In this document: piece after piece, positions 1 through 5,332 of the stretch
Layout of the letters: each line of letters opens with the position of its first letter
Position numbering within the stretch: position 1 is the first letter of the stretch
Assembly: GCA_009839405.1 (NCBI GenBank)
Contig: VXPR01000009.1
Location: 1-7,469, forward strand
Length of the DNA: 7,469 nt
DNA from: Gammaproteobacteria bacterium
GTDB lineage: Bacteria; Pseudomonadota; Gammaproteobacteria; Pseudomonadales; Azotimanducaceae
Direction: 5' to 3'
Translations under genes and position numbers: made by a program
Notes under the pieces: generated by a model
The model's input: the letters and a program-made list of their open reading frames with translations, nothing else
Told to the model about the DNA's origin: nothing
Database searches by the model: none

Positions 1-1
1 T

Positions 2-532
2 GTAAAAGACACCGAGATCCACCTGCGCCACGAGAACGACGCCTTGATGCAGCCGCAGGACACGCTCGCCGAAGCCTCTGCCATTCCGAGCGCCGAAGAG
101 TCGATCCTGGGCGAGTTCGGCAGCTACTACGCCGCTGGCGTCGCTAGCGAAACCGTCTCCATGGTGGGCCGCGACGTGGCAACCGAGAGCAAGGCGCGAG
201 TGGAGCGCGATGAGGCCGGCCATCCCGTTCTCCGCCTGAACGTCGATTTTGACCGCGCCTGGGCCACCGTGAGCCAGGCCTTGAGCCGCGCCGACGTCGA
301 CGTGCTCCGCGAAGATCGCGACGCTGCCCTGATCGAGGCCATGATGGAGCCTGCGGGCGTGGGTGTCTCTCGCCTCTTGCGCGGCAGGTCGCAACGCGCT
401 CGCCCCGTGCGCATCCGCATCACCCCGGAAAGCGACGGCTACGTGGTCAACGTGCTCAGCCTCGAAGGTGCACCGGTAGCGGTGGAACTCAGCGAACGCG
501 TCCTTGCCGTGCTGCGGGAATACGCCGCCTGA
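2..532 (+). CDS. bamC: Outer membrane protein assembly factor BamC, C-terminal part (5' end outside window)
   Basis: The reading frame is open from base 2, so this is the 3' part of a longer gene; the ATG at 47 is an internal Met, not a start. BamC is a lipoprotein accessory subunit of the BAM complex, which inserts beta-barrel proteins into the outer membrane. The first visible residues (VKDTEIHLRHEND) resemble the end of the N-terminal BamC domain. After a linker comes the helix-grip core, with the family pattern 'hydrophobic strand, FDRAW, helix, DR(D)': LRLNVDFDRAW at about nt 232-264 and VLREDRDAALIEAMM after it. The last strand and helix run to the TGA at 530-532. The lipobox and signal peptide lie upstream of the window. 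The assignment rests on the FDRAW region and general layout; overall similarity to E. coli BamC is low, as is usual for this protein. Confidence 0.75.
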   Translation, partial: VKDTEIHLRHENDALMQPQDTLAEASAIPSAEESILGEFGSYYAAGVASETVSMVGRDVATESKARVERDEAGHPVLRLNVDFDRAWATVSQALSRADVDVLREDRDAALIEAMMEPAGVGVSRLLRGRSQRARPVRIRITPESDGYVVNVLSLEGAPVAVELSERVLAVLREYAA

Positions 533-584
533 CGGACAGGTCCGGGAGGCGTCTCAACATTCTCCGGAGGAGGGCGTCTCGCCT

Positions 585-608
585 CCATTGTGCCCGAAGG
601 GCACATGG
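585..608. repeat. Strong hairpin downstream of bamC
   Basis: A perfect 7-bp stem TGTGCCC/GGGCACA with a GAA loop (589-605) is extended by CCA/TGG across a one-base bulge. It lies 53 nt after the bamC stop, inside the 209-bp gap before merC. No T-tract follows, so it is not a canonical intrinsic terminator on either strand; it may act as an RNA 3'-end stabiliser or be a solitary REP-like palindrome. The gap also holds a GGAGGCG (546-552) and a matching CGCCTCC (580-586) that could form a larger outer stem. Confidence 0.5.
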
Positions 609-704
609 CCCTCGATGCTGCTTCGCACTTGCGAGCGGCACGCAGAAGGATCGTCAAATGTGACCCTGGCCAAGTCCACGCTCTGTTGCGGGCTTGCCGA
701 GAAG

Positions 705-717
705 GTTATAACGTAAC
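705..717. promoter_or_regulatory. Probable Zur operator (Zur box) upstream of merC-zur
   Basis: GTTATAACGTAAC matches the gammaproteobacterial Zur core consensus GTTATAWTATAAC at 11 of 13 positions, with the outer arms GTTA and TAAC perfectly symmetric. It ends 24 nt before the GTG start of the MerC-like gene, and the second gene of that apparent operon is Zur itself. A possible -10 element (TATAAC, 707-712) lies inside the palindrome, so bound Zur would block RNA polymerase; the matching -35 region (TTGCGG at 686-691) is poor. Confidence 0.65.
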
Positions 718-741
718 GTTTTAGCCCCGAGGGAGCGCTAC

Positions 742-1308
742 GTGGCGCTGGAGTCAAAGCCAGTCATCCAATCGCCGATCTTGGCGGAAGGCCAAGGTGG
801 GGCGCTGCTCGATCATCGTGGCGCACCGCGCGATGGTTCCGGGACGATTGCCATCGACCCGCTTGGTGCCAAGAGCGTCCGCTGGAGCGCGGTAGGGCGC
901 CCGGATCTGTACGCAGCGGGGCTCTCGATGCTCTGCGTGCTCCACTGCGTTGCCTTGCCCGTGCTCGTGGCGTTCATGCCCATGGTCGCCCAGGCGGCCC
1001 AGAGCGAGCTCGTGCACAAGCTCCTGGTCATTGCCGCCGTTCCCGTGAGCCTCCGCGTGGTTTGGCAAGCGCGTTCGGTGACTGGCAACCGGTTGTTCTT
1101 CGGCGTGGTTTTCGCTGGCCTCGCACTGTTGTTGCTAGCCGCATTTGCAGAGCCGCTCTCCGTGTACGAAGAACCGGTCACGGTCTTCGGCGGCACGCTA
1201 CTGATCTCGGCGCACATCTGGCACTGGCTGCGAAAGTGTGGCGGCGCCAGCGTTCCCAGCGCGCCGATGGAGTCGAGCGAGTGCCTCGACTGTCGGTGTC
1301 CGGAGTAA
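742..1308 (+). CDS. MerC-family inner-membrane metal-transport protein
   Basis: A 188-residue protein of the MerC family, small inner-membrane proteins first known for mercuric ion uptake. The GTG start has a GGGAG ribosome site 6 nt upstream (731-735). About 55 polar residues precede four hydrophobic segments at roughly 56-80, 92-110, 117-138 and 145-165. The first segment carries CVLHC (C65, H68, C69), matching the paired Cys spaced four apart in the first membrane helix of MerC. The last segment has AHIWHW, and the tail ends in a Cys cluster (C166, C181, C184, C186; CLDCRC) that looks metal-binding. The zur gene begins 37 nt downstream and a Zur-box-like palindrome lies upstream, so I infer a role in zinc handling rather than mercury resistance; no merA, merT, merP or merR is seen. 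The long N-terminal extension is unusual, but no later in-frame start looks better. Confidence 0.8.
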   Translation: MALESKPVIQSPILAEGQGGALLDHRGAPRDGSGTIAIDPLGAKSVRWSAVGRPDLYAAGLSMLCVLHCVALPVLVAFMPMVAQAAQSELVHKLLVIAAVPVSLRVVWQARSVTGNRLFFGVVFAGLALLLLAAFAEPLSVYEEPVTVFGGTLLISAHIWHWLRKCGGASVPSAPMESSECLDCRCPE

Positions 1309-1345
1309 CCGGAAGTGAATCGGGGACGTCCGAGGATGGTTCGAG

Positions 1346-1819
1346 TTGGCTAGGCGACCGCCAAGCGCACCCCTCGCTGCGAAGTGGCAGAACCTCGCCG
1401 AAGGCCGATGCGCAGAGAGAGGCGAGCGACTGACGCCGGCTCGCCTCGCCGTCTATGCCGAGATGCTGGCCCACGACCGACCCCTTTCCGCCTACGAACT
1501 CATTGGCCTCTTGGAGGAGCGCCAGAAGCGCAAGATCGCCCCCCTCACCGTGTACCGCCACCTCGATTTCCTCATGCGCGTGGGCCTGGTCCACCGCCTC
1601 CAGTCCACCCACACCTACATGCCCTGCGACCACCCCGACCACACCCACGAAAGCCAGTTCCTCCTTTGCTCTTCCTGCGGCCAGGTGGATGAAGTGGAAT
1701 CGACCGGCCTCGAAACGCTGCTCGCCGAGATCGCAAGCGAGCGCGGCTTCCGCCCAGACAACACCGTCGTCGAAGTCACGGGCGTCTGCGGCACTTGCGC
1801 CACGAGCGAACAGACCTGA
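1346..1819 (+). CDS. zur: Fur-family zinc uptake regulator Zur
   Basis: A 157-residue Fur-family repressor that would bind DNA as a Zn-loaded dimer and shut off zinc-acquisition genes. The N-terminal winged helix contains RLTPARLAVY (28-37) and the recognition region APLTVYRHLDFL (65-76). Compared with E. coli Zur, the regulatory-site ligands H77, C88, H96 and E111 correspond to H83, C94, H101 and E116. The structural-site cysteines correspond to C108/C111 (CSSC) and C148/C151 (CGTC). This full ligand set favours Zur over Fur or PerR. The TTG start is the only likely initiator after the in-frame stop at 1316-1318; a GAGGA (1332-1336) lies 9 nt upstream. It follows merC by 37 nt with no promoter apparent, so the two are probably co-transcribed and autoregulated from the palindrome at 705-717. 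It lacks the His-rich tail of E. coli Zur. Confidence 0.9.
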   Translation: MARRPPSAPLAAKWQNLAEGRCAERGERLTPARLAVYAEMLAHDRPLSAYELIGLLEERQKRKIAPLTVYRHLDFLMRVGLVHRLQSTHTYMPCDHPDHTHESQFLLCSSCGQVDEVESTGLETLLAEIASERGFRPDNTVVEVTGVCGTCATSEQT

Positions 1820-1860
1820 GCCCGCCTCGCCAGTCGAGTCCTCGCTGGAAAGACTTCGGC

Positions 1861-1866
1861 TAAAAT
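1861..1866 (+). promoter_or_regulatory. Probable -10 element of the tRNA-Ser promoter
   Basis: TAAAAT lies 8 nt before the mature tRNA 5' end and is followed by the very GC-rich stretch CGCGCCCC. This is the discriminator type typical of stable-RNA promoters under stringent control. No good -35 hexamer is visible 16-18 nt upstream, so the call rests on the -10 and discriminator only. Confidence 0.45.
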
Positions 1867-1874
1867 CGCGCCCC

Positions 1875-1965
1875 GGAGAGGTGCCAGAGCTGGTCGAATG
1901 GGCCTGACTCGAAATCAGGTGTGTCCTTACGGGCACCCAGGGTTCGAATCCCTGCCTCTCCGCCA
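1875..1965 (+). tRNA. tRNA-Ser (anticodon CGA)
   Basis: A class II tRNA of 91 nt with encoded CCA. The acceptor stem GGAGAGG (1875-1881) pairs with CCTCTCC (1955-1961), followed by discriminator G and CCA (1963-1965). The anticodon arm is CCTGA-CTCGAAA-TCAGG (1903-1919), putting anticodon CGA at 1910-1912, which reads UCG. The long variable arm GTGTCC-TTAC-GGGCAC (1921-1936) is typical of tRNA-Ser. The T arm is CAGGG-TTCGAAT-CCCTG (1938-1954). Confidence 0.97.
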
Positions 1966-2015
1966 CGTTGAGCCGAACCAACCCCTTTCCGACACCCGCA
2001 GCCTCCGGAGCTCAC

Positions 2016-2570
2016 GTGCCCATCATCATTTCTAGCCTCGCGGACATGCCCGACCTCGTCCGGGAGTTCGGCGTTCGCGACCTCGTCTCGGTCATCCACC
2101 CCCAAGCGCAGCCCCCGACGCCGTCGGAAATCGACCCGGCGCGACACCACCGGTGTGCGGTACACGACATCGTCGAGCCTAAGCTTGGCAAAACCTCGCC
2201 CCAGACCAGGCACATCGAGGCCTTGATCAAGTTCCTCGAAACCTGGGACAGCGAGGTCCCGTTGCTGGTGCATTGCCTCGCCGGCGTCAGCCGGTCCACC
2301 GCCGTCGCCTTGATCGCGCACACACTCAAGACCGGCGAGCCGAGGAAATCTGCCATGGCCCTTCGCAAGGCATCTCCCTACGCATGGCCAAACCGCCGCA
2401 TCTTGGCACTGGCGGACTCTGTCCTTGGGCTTGATGGCGAGCTAACCAAGGCCCGCGAAGCGATGGGCCCAGCGAGTTGGGAAGCCGACCCAACCTACGT
2501 CGCCCCCCGCCTCCAAGGCCATAGAGCAGCCGGCTACCAACTGCAACGCTTTACGACCTTGAACGTATAG
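2016..2570 (+). CDS. Tyrosine phosphatase-like protein (CX5R family)
   Basis: A 184-residue cytoplasmic protein of the dual-specificity/tyrosine phosphatase fold. The P-loop VHCLAGVSRST carries the CX5R signature: nucleophile C87 and phosphate-binding R93. D51, in VHDIVEP, sits where the general-acid Asp is expected. The C-terminal helices contain ASPYAWPNRRIL (119-130), a block common in the bacterial members. The substrate cannot be told from sequence. The start is GTG 2016, because GGAG (2007-2010) lies 5 nt upstream and the protein then opens with a strand (PIIISS), as relatives do. An in-frame TTG at 1968 is open but has no ribosome site and falls 2 nt after the tRNA. The start lies 50 nt after the tRNA CCA end with no promoter apparent, so it may be read from the tRNA promoter. 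The last ~40 residues beyond the core are of unclear function. Confidence 0.8.
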   Translation: MPIIISSLADMPDLVREFGVRDLVSVIHPQAQPPTPSEIDPARHHRCAVHDIVEPKLGKTSPQTRHIEALIKFLETWDSEVPLLVHCLAGVSRSTAVALIAHTLKTGEPRKSAMALRKASPYAWPNRRILALADSVLGLDGELTKAREAMGPASWEADPTYVAPRLQGHRAAGYQLQRFTTLNV

Positions 2571-2581
2571 CGAGGATTGCT

Positions 2582-2596
2582 GACTGGGAACCAGTC
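2582..2596. repeat. Short perfect hairpin before the comB-like gene
   Basis: GACTGG-GAA-CCAGTC forms a perfect 6-bp stem in the 52-bp gap after the phosphatase, 11 nt before the ribosome site of the next gene. There is no T-tract. It could be a small operator or an mRNA structure between two co-transcribed genes. Confidence 0.35.
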
Positions 2597-2622
2597 TGAC
2601 GGGCGCTGGAGGGGGGTAGTCG

Positions 2623-3378
2623 ATGGGTGAGTACCAGAAACACCAGCGCGCTACGGGCGTCGTGCCGGCCCACCTCCAGGCGGGCTTCGACGTGCGGTGC
2701 GAGTGGGGATTGGCGGGCGTTGAGGCATTGGCGCCGACGAGCGATGTGGTGGTCGTCGTGGACGTGCTCTCCTTTACCACTTGCGTCGCGATCGCAGTCG
2801 CCAACGGCGCAGGGGTGCTGCCATACAGGTTCCGCGATGAAACCGCGTCGGACTTCGCGGTCCGATCCGGCGCGCTCCTGGCTTCCTCACGTGCTGGCGG
2901 CGGCTATTCACTCTCGCCGGCCTCTCTGCTCGAGATTCCTGCCGGGACGCGCCTCGTGTTGCCTTCACCAAACGGCGCGACGATTTCACTCGCGGCACAA
3001 GGAGTGCGGATAATCGCCGCGTGTCTGCGCAACGCGCCAGCAGTGGCGCGAGCGGCGGCAGGCTTCGGCGCGCGCATTGCCGTCATTCCGTGCGGCGAGA
3101 GATGGCCCGATGGGAGCCTGCGCCCTGCACTTGAGGACTGGCTGGGCGCCGGGGCGGTGATCGCGTCGCTAAACGGGTCCAAGTCGCCGGAGGCGATGGC
3201 GGCGGAGCGCCTGTTCGCCGCTGCGCGTGGCGAACTGACCGGACTCGTGAGGTCGTGTGCGTCGGCACGGGAGATCATCGATCGCGGGTTCGCTTCGGAT
3301 GTGGAACTCGCTCGGGAACTCGACTGCAGCGACGTGGTCCCAGTTCTCATGGATGGGGAGTTCCGGGCCTGGGTTTGA
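2623..3378 (+). CDS. ComB-family phosphatase (2-phosphosulfolactate phosphatase-like)
   Basis: A 251-residue soluble protein of the ComB family, Mg2+-dependent phosphatases that turn 2-phosphosulfolactate into sulfolactate on the route to coenzyme M in methanogens. Family blocks appear in order: VVVDVLSFTT (44-53, with D47), LPSPNGAT (113-120), VIPCGERW (154-161, with C157 and E159), DWLGAGAVI (172-180) and a C-terminal RGFASDVELA...VVPVL (221-242). Length is normal for the family. The ATG follows a very strong purine-rich ribosome site (GGAGGGGGG, 2608-2616) at 6 nt. No phosphosulfolactate synthase (ComA) or sulfolactate dehydrogenase (ComC) is in the window, so the true substrate here is open; bacterial members may act on another phosphorylated hydroxy acid. 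It follows the CX5R phosphatase by 52 nt on the same strand and may share its transcript. Confidence 0.8.
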   Translation: MGEYQKHQRATGVVPAHLQAGFDVRCEWGLAGVEALAPTSDVVVVVDVLSFTTCVAIAVANGAGVLPYRFRDETASDFAVRSGALLASSRAGGGYSLSPASLLEIPAGTRLVLPSPNGATISLAAQGVRIIAACLRNAPAVARAAAGFGARIAVIPCGERWPDGSLRPALEDWLGAGAVIASLNGSKSPEAMAAERLFAAARGELTGLVRSCASAREIIDRGFASDVELARELDCSDVVPVLMDGEFRAWV

Positions 3379-3385
3379 GGGTGGC

Positions 3386-3414
3386 TTGATGCGGGTCTAG
3401 TTCACGTACATTAT
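3386..3414 (+). promoter_or_regulatory. Candidate promoter of the yefM-yoeB operon
   Basis: TTGATG (3386-3391) and CATTAT (3409-3414), spaced 17 bp apart, match the sigma-70 -35 and -10 hexamers at 4 of 6 positions each. The -10 falls within the palindrome at 3404-3424, the arrangement expected for autorepression by the antitoxin complex. Confidence 0.45.
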
Positions 3415-3424
3415 TCCTGTACGT
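3404..3424. promoter_or_regulatory. Palindromic operator for YefM/YoeB
   Basis: A perfect 7-bp inverted repeat ACGTACA-N7-TGTACGT ends 17 nt before the antitoxin ATG and overlaps the predicted -10. The arms contain GTACA and TGTAC, close to the TGTACA core recognised by E. coli YefM-YoeB, so this is very likely the autoregulatory site. Confidence 0.75.
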
Positions 3425-3441
3425 CGACGGAGGACTTTCGC

Positions 3442-3726
3442 ATGATTCACGAGGTTAGCTATACGCAAGCTCGCCAGCGATTGGCGTCGCTCATGGATCA
3501 GGTGACGGATACCCGAGAGCCCGTGCTGATCCGTCGTCGTGGCCGCGAGCCCGTTGCCCTGATCGCCGCAGACGAACTAGCTGGTTGGCTGGAGACAGCG
3601 CACCTTTTGCGATCGCCGAAAAACGCGCGACGCTTGCTTGCGGCGAGCGAGCGTGCTGCCAGAGGCGAGGGCGAAACCTTGGATGTTGCCGAGCTCAGGT
3701 CGCGCCTTGGGCTGGAGGGAGGGTGA
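3442..3726 (+). CDS. yefM: Antitoxin of the Phd/YefM family
   Basis: A 94-residue antitoxin that neutralises the YoeB-type RNase encoded next to it and represses its own operon. The N-terminal Phd/YefM fold is clear: VSYTQARQRLASLMDQV (5-21), then PVLIRRRGREPVALI (27-41) and the helix ADELAGWLETAHLLRSP (43-59). The C-terminal third (60-94) is charged and Ala-rich, as expected for the disordered toxin-wrapping segment. The ATG has GGAGGA (3429-3434) 7 nt upstream. Its stop codon overlaps the toxin start in GTGA (3723-3726), implying translational coupling. It is a little longer than E. coli YefM (83 residues). Confidence 0.92.
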   Translation: MIHEVSYTQARQRLASLMDQVTDTREPVLIRRRGREPVALIAADELAGWLETAHLLRSPKNARRLLAASERAARGEGETLDVAELRSRLGLEGG

Positions 3727-4001
3727 GCGATGCAGGGAGCGGAAGCCGGTCGGCGGTCATGGATCCGGCCTTCCTTGCGGACCTGGAGTACTGGACGCGC
3801 ACGGACAGGCGCCGGGCGCTACGCACGCTGAGGTTGGTGGAGGCTGTGCTTCGAGACCCGTTCAACGGGACCGGCAAGCCTGGGCGGCTGAAGGGGCAAC
3901 TGAGCGGAAAGTGGTCTCGTCGGATCGATCAGGAGCATCGATTGGTGTATGAGGTGGACGCGGAGCGCGTTTGTTTCCTGGCTGCTCGTTACCACTACTG
4001 A
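3723..4001 (+). CDS. yoeB: Txe/YoeB-family toxin (ribosome-dependent mRNA endoribonuclease)
   Basis: A 92-residue RelE-superfamily toxin that would cut mRNA in the ribosomal A site when free of YefM. Family blocks: FLADLEYW (17-24), DRRRALRTLRLVEAVLRDPF (28-47), LSGKWSRRI (60-68), DQEHRLVYEV (69-78) and the terminal ARYHY (88-92). The catalytic R65, H83 and Y84 of E. coli YoeB correspond to R73, H91 and Y92. The general base E46 of the usual KPEPL motif is replaced by G54 (KPGRL; codon GGG 3882-3884). The start is GTG 3723, overlapping the yefM stop and preceded by GGAGGGAGG (3714-3722). An internal ATG at 3759 would cut off the residues expected to form the first strand. Family membership is certain; full toxicity is less so because of the lost Glu. 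Confidence 0.9.
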   Translation: MSDAGSGSRSAVMDPAFLADLEYWTRTDRRRALRTLRLVEAVLRDPFNGTGKPGRLKGQLSGKWSRRIDQEHRLVYEVDAERVCFLAARYHY

Positions 4002-4085
4002 CGAGCCACGCGGACCGCTGGTGTCCCCCGGGTGAACGTCGGCGCCCACGAGACGCCGCTCCCAACCGCCACGGAACACGGGGTC
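4002..4085. other. Convergent intergenic gap
   Basis: These 84 bases separate the + strand yoeB from the - strand dioxygenase gene. I see only a weak stem (CGGCG/CGCCG, 4038-4056, 9-nt loop) and no T-tract, so no intrinsic terminator is supported for either gene. Confidence 0.5.
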
Positions 4086-4973
4086 TCAGTCGTAAAGCCC
4101 TCTCGGCATCAGCGCAAACTTGCTGTAGTCCGGGCCTTCCTTTTGCCAGCCGTAGGGTTGTTTGCCCGCTAGCAGGTGGAGGAAGCGGGGGTTGTTGGCG
4201 TGGCGGGCGAGGACCTCCTCCGGGACGGTGGTGCCGTGGCGTTCTTGGGTTTGGATGTATTGGCGGTTGAAGTAGACCGCCAGGTTCATGCGCACGCCGG
4301 GGAGCGTGCGGACGAAGGAGCCGTGCCAACTGTTGCCGTGCCAGATCACGGCGTCGCCGGGGTCGATGTTCATGGACACGGCGTTCGGGTTGGCGTTGTC
4401 GCCGAGGTCGGATTCGTCGGGCTTGGGCTGGCGGGCGAGCTTGTGGCTGCCTGGCACCATGGCGAGGGCGCCGGCCTCGCGGGTGTAGGGCGTGAGGGCG
4501 TAGTTCACGTTCGCGACTTGGGAGAAGGACGTGAACGGCGCCGGGATGCCGTTGCCGTTGTCGGAATGGAGCGGCAGGTGCATGCCGCCGGGGCCGCGGA
4601 AGTGGCAACCCATGCTGGAGAGCAGGCAGCTCTCGCCCAAGAGGTAGGTGATGAGGGCGAGGGGCTCTCGCGCCATGAGGATTTCCTCGAAGACCTCATC
4701 CTCGTAGAGCATGTAGGGGATGTAGGTCATGCCCTCGCAGTCTTCGGCGGTGGCTGTGTCGGGGTCGATGCTGTGGCCCGCATCGCGCTCGGCGCGGGCG
4801 AGGATGGCGGCCTTGGCTCGTGCGATCTGCGATTCGGAGAGCACGCCCTTGACGGTGCTGAAGCCTTGGGTTTCGAGCTCGATCAGGTTCTCGCCGAGGC
4901 CGAGTTCGGCGACGGTGGCCAAGGTGCGGGTGAGGGCTTCGGACTCGGCGGGGATGGTCTCGGCTTCTGCCAC
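4086..4973 (-). CDS. Phytanoyl-CoA dioxygenase (PhyH)-family Fe(II)/2-oxoglutarate oxygenase
   Basis: A soluble oxygenase of 295 residues. PhyH-family enzymes hydroxylate or halogenate small molecules using Fe(II), O2 and 2-oxoglutarate. The iron triad is visible: the HxD motif in LPLHSDNG (H136, D138) and the distal His in GDAVIWHGNSWHG (H217). R228 in GVRMNLAVYF fits the 2-oxoglutarate carboxylate anchor. The strand GALAMVPGSHK (168-178) is the typical PhyH block between them. Cysteines and aromatics around 88-127 (MTYIPYMLY, CLLSSMGCHF) may shape the substrate pocket. The substrate is unknown and no biosynthetic cluster surrounds it. I chose GTG 4973 because GAGAG lies 6 nt upstream; an in-frame TTG at 5006 would add 11 residues but has no ribosome site. 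It is the last gene of the - strand series here, with about 100 bp before the hicA stop. Confidence 0.85.
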   Translation of the reverse strand: MAEAETIPAESEALTRTLATVAELGLGENLIELETQGFSTVKGVLSESQIARAKAAILARAERDAGHSIDPDTATAEDCEGMTYIPYMLYEDEVFEEILMAREPLALITYLLGESCLLSSMGCHFRGPGGMHLPLHSDNGNGIPAPFTSFSQVANVNYALTPYTREAGALAMVPGSHKLARQPKPDESDLGDNANPNAVSMNIDPGDAVIWHGNSWHGSFVRTLPGVRMNLAVYFNRQYIQTQERHGTTVPEEVLARHANNPRFLHLLAGKQPYGWQKEGPDYSKFALMPRGLYD

Positions 4974-5078
4974 GGTTTGCTCTCGGGTCGTAGGAGGAAC
5001 TCTCAAGTGTGCCGCAAGTTGCGCGGTTTGGGCAGTGGGCCATGCATGTCGGAGGCGGCCGCGTAGATGATGCGGCGG

Positions 5079-5279
5079 TTACATGCCACTCCATTCGTCA
5101 GGTGACACGGGGCGTCCGAGGATTGCCTCGACTTCGCGAATCATCATGCGCAACTGCGCAACCGAGTACTCCGCGTTCGACGGTACGGCCAATCGGTGGT
5201 TGTCCAGCAGCATGAACTGATGGCGGGATCCACTGTATGGCCCGTCGAAGCCCAACGCGCGCAAGCGCCCAATGAACAC
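5079..5279 (-). CDS. hicA: HicA-family toxin (possibly N-terminally shortened)
   Basis: A small double-stranded-RNA-binding-fold mRNA interferase, the toxin of a HicBA pair. From the GTG at 5279 it gives 66 residues: FIGRLRALGFDGP (2-14), SGSRHQFML with the conserved catalytic His (H20), LAVPSNAEYSV (30-40) and a closing helix ending in SPDEW (59-63). Relatives usually have a few more residues before the first F. The frame is open further upstream through the end of hicB, but no ATG, GTG or TTG occurs in the 53 nt after the hicB stop other than this GTG. Its ribosome site is weak (AAGCGG, 3 nt away). A strong hairpin occupies the space where the start would be expected. Family assignment is good; the start and whether the gene is fully functional are uncertain. 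Confidence 0.78.
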   Translation of the reverse strand: MFIGRLRALGFDGPYSGSRHQFMLLDNHRLAVPSNAEYSVAQLRMMIREVEAILGRPVSPDEWSGM

Positions 5280-5300
5280 TTGCCGCTTACACGGTGTCCA

Positions 5301-5327
5301 GCGCGCCCTGAAGGGCGCGCTAGCGCG
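5301..5327. repeat. Overlapping palindromes between hicB and hicA
   Basis: GCGCGCCC-TGAA-GGGCGCGC (5301-5320) is a perfect 8-bp stem, or 9 bp with a 2-nt loop. It overlaps a 12-bp perfect palindrome CGCGCTAGCGCG (5316-5327), so the two cannot form together in one RNA. They lie just after the hicB stop and before the only start available to hicA. No T-tract follows. Confidence 0.75.
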
Positions 5328-5332
5328 AACTG

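Noticed and set aside
585..608. Intrinsic terminator of bamC
   Set aside because: No run of T follows the stem on either strand, so it is reported only as a hairpin.
742..1308. Part of a classical mer mercury-resistance operon
   Set aside because: No merR, merT, merP or merA nearby; the linked regulator has Zur zinc ligands and the upstream palindrome is Zur-like.
1875..1965. tRNA-Ser as an integration (att) site
   Set aside because: No integrase, no repeat of the tRNA 3' end elsewhere in the window, and an ordinary gene with its own ribosome site follows.
1178..1981. Long - strand open frame (267 codons) antisense to zur and the tRNA
   Set aside because: Its N-terminal part is a translation of the antisense strand of tRNA-Ser (the RQGFEPWVPVRTHLIS pattern is a well-known annotation artefact), and the rest mirrors zur in a GC-rich genome.
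1860..2321. - strand frame containing GIRTLGARKDTPDFESGP
   Set aside because: Also an antisense-tRNA-Ser artefact, fused to the shadow of the phosphatase gene.
3862..4608. Long Arg/Pro-rich - strand frame
   Set aside because: Low-complexity shadow of the PhyH-family gene in another frame; no domain pattern.
4176..5066. Long + strand frame (296 codons)
   Set aside because: Gly/Val-rich mirror of the PhyH-family coding strand, whose real frame has the HxD...H motifs.
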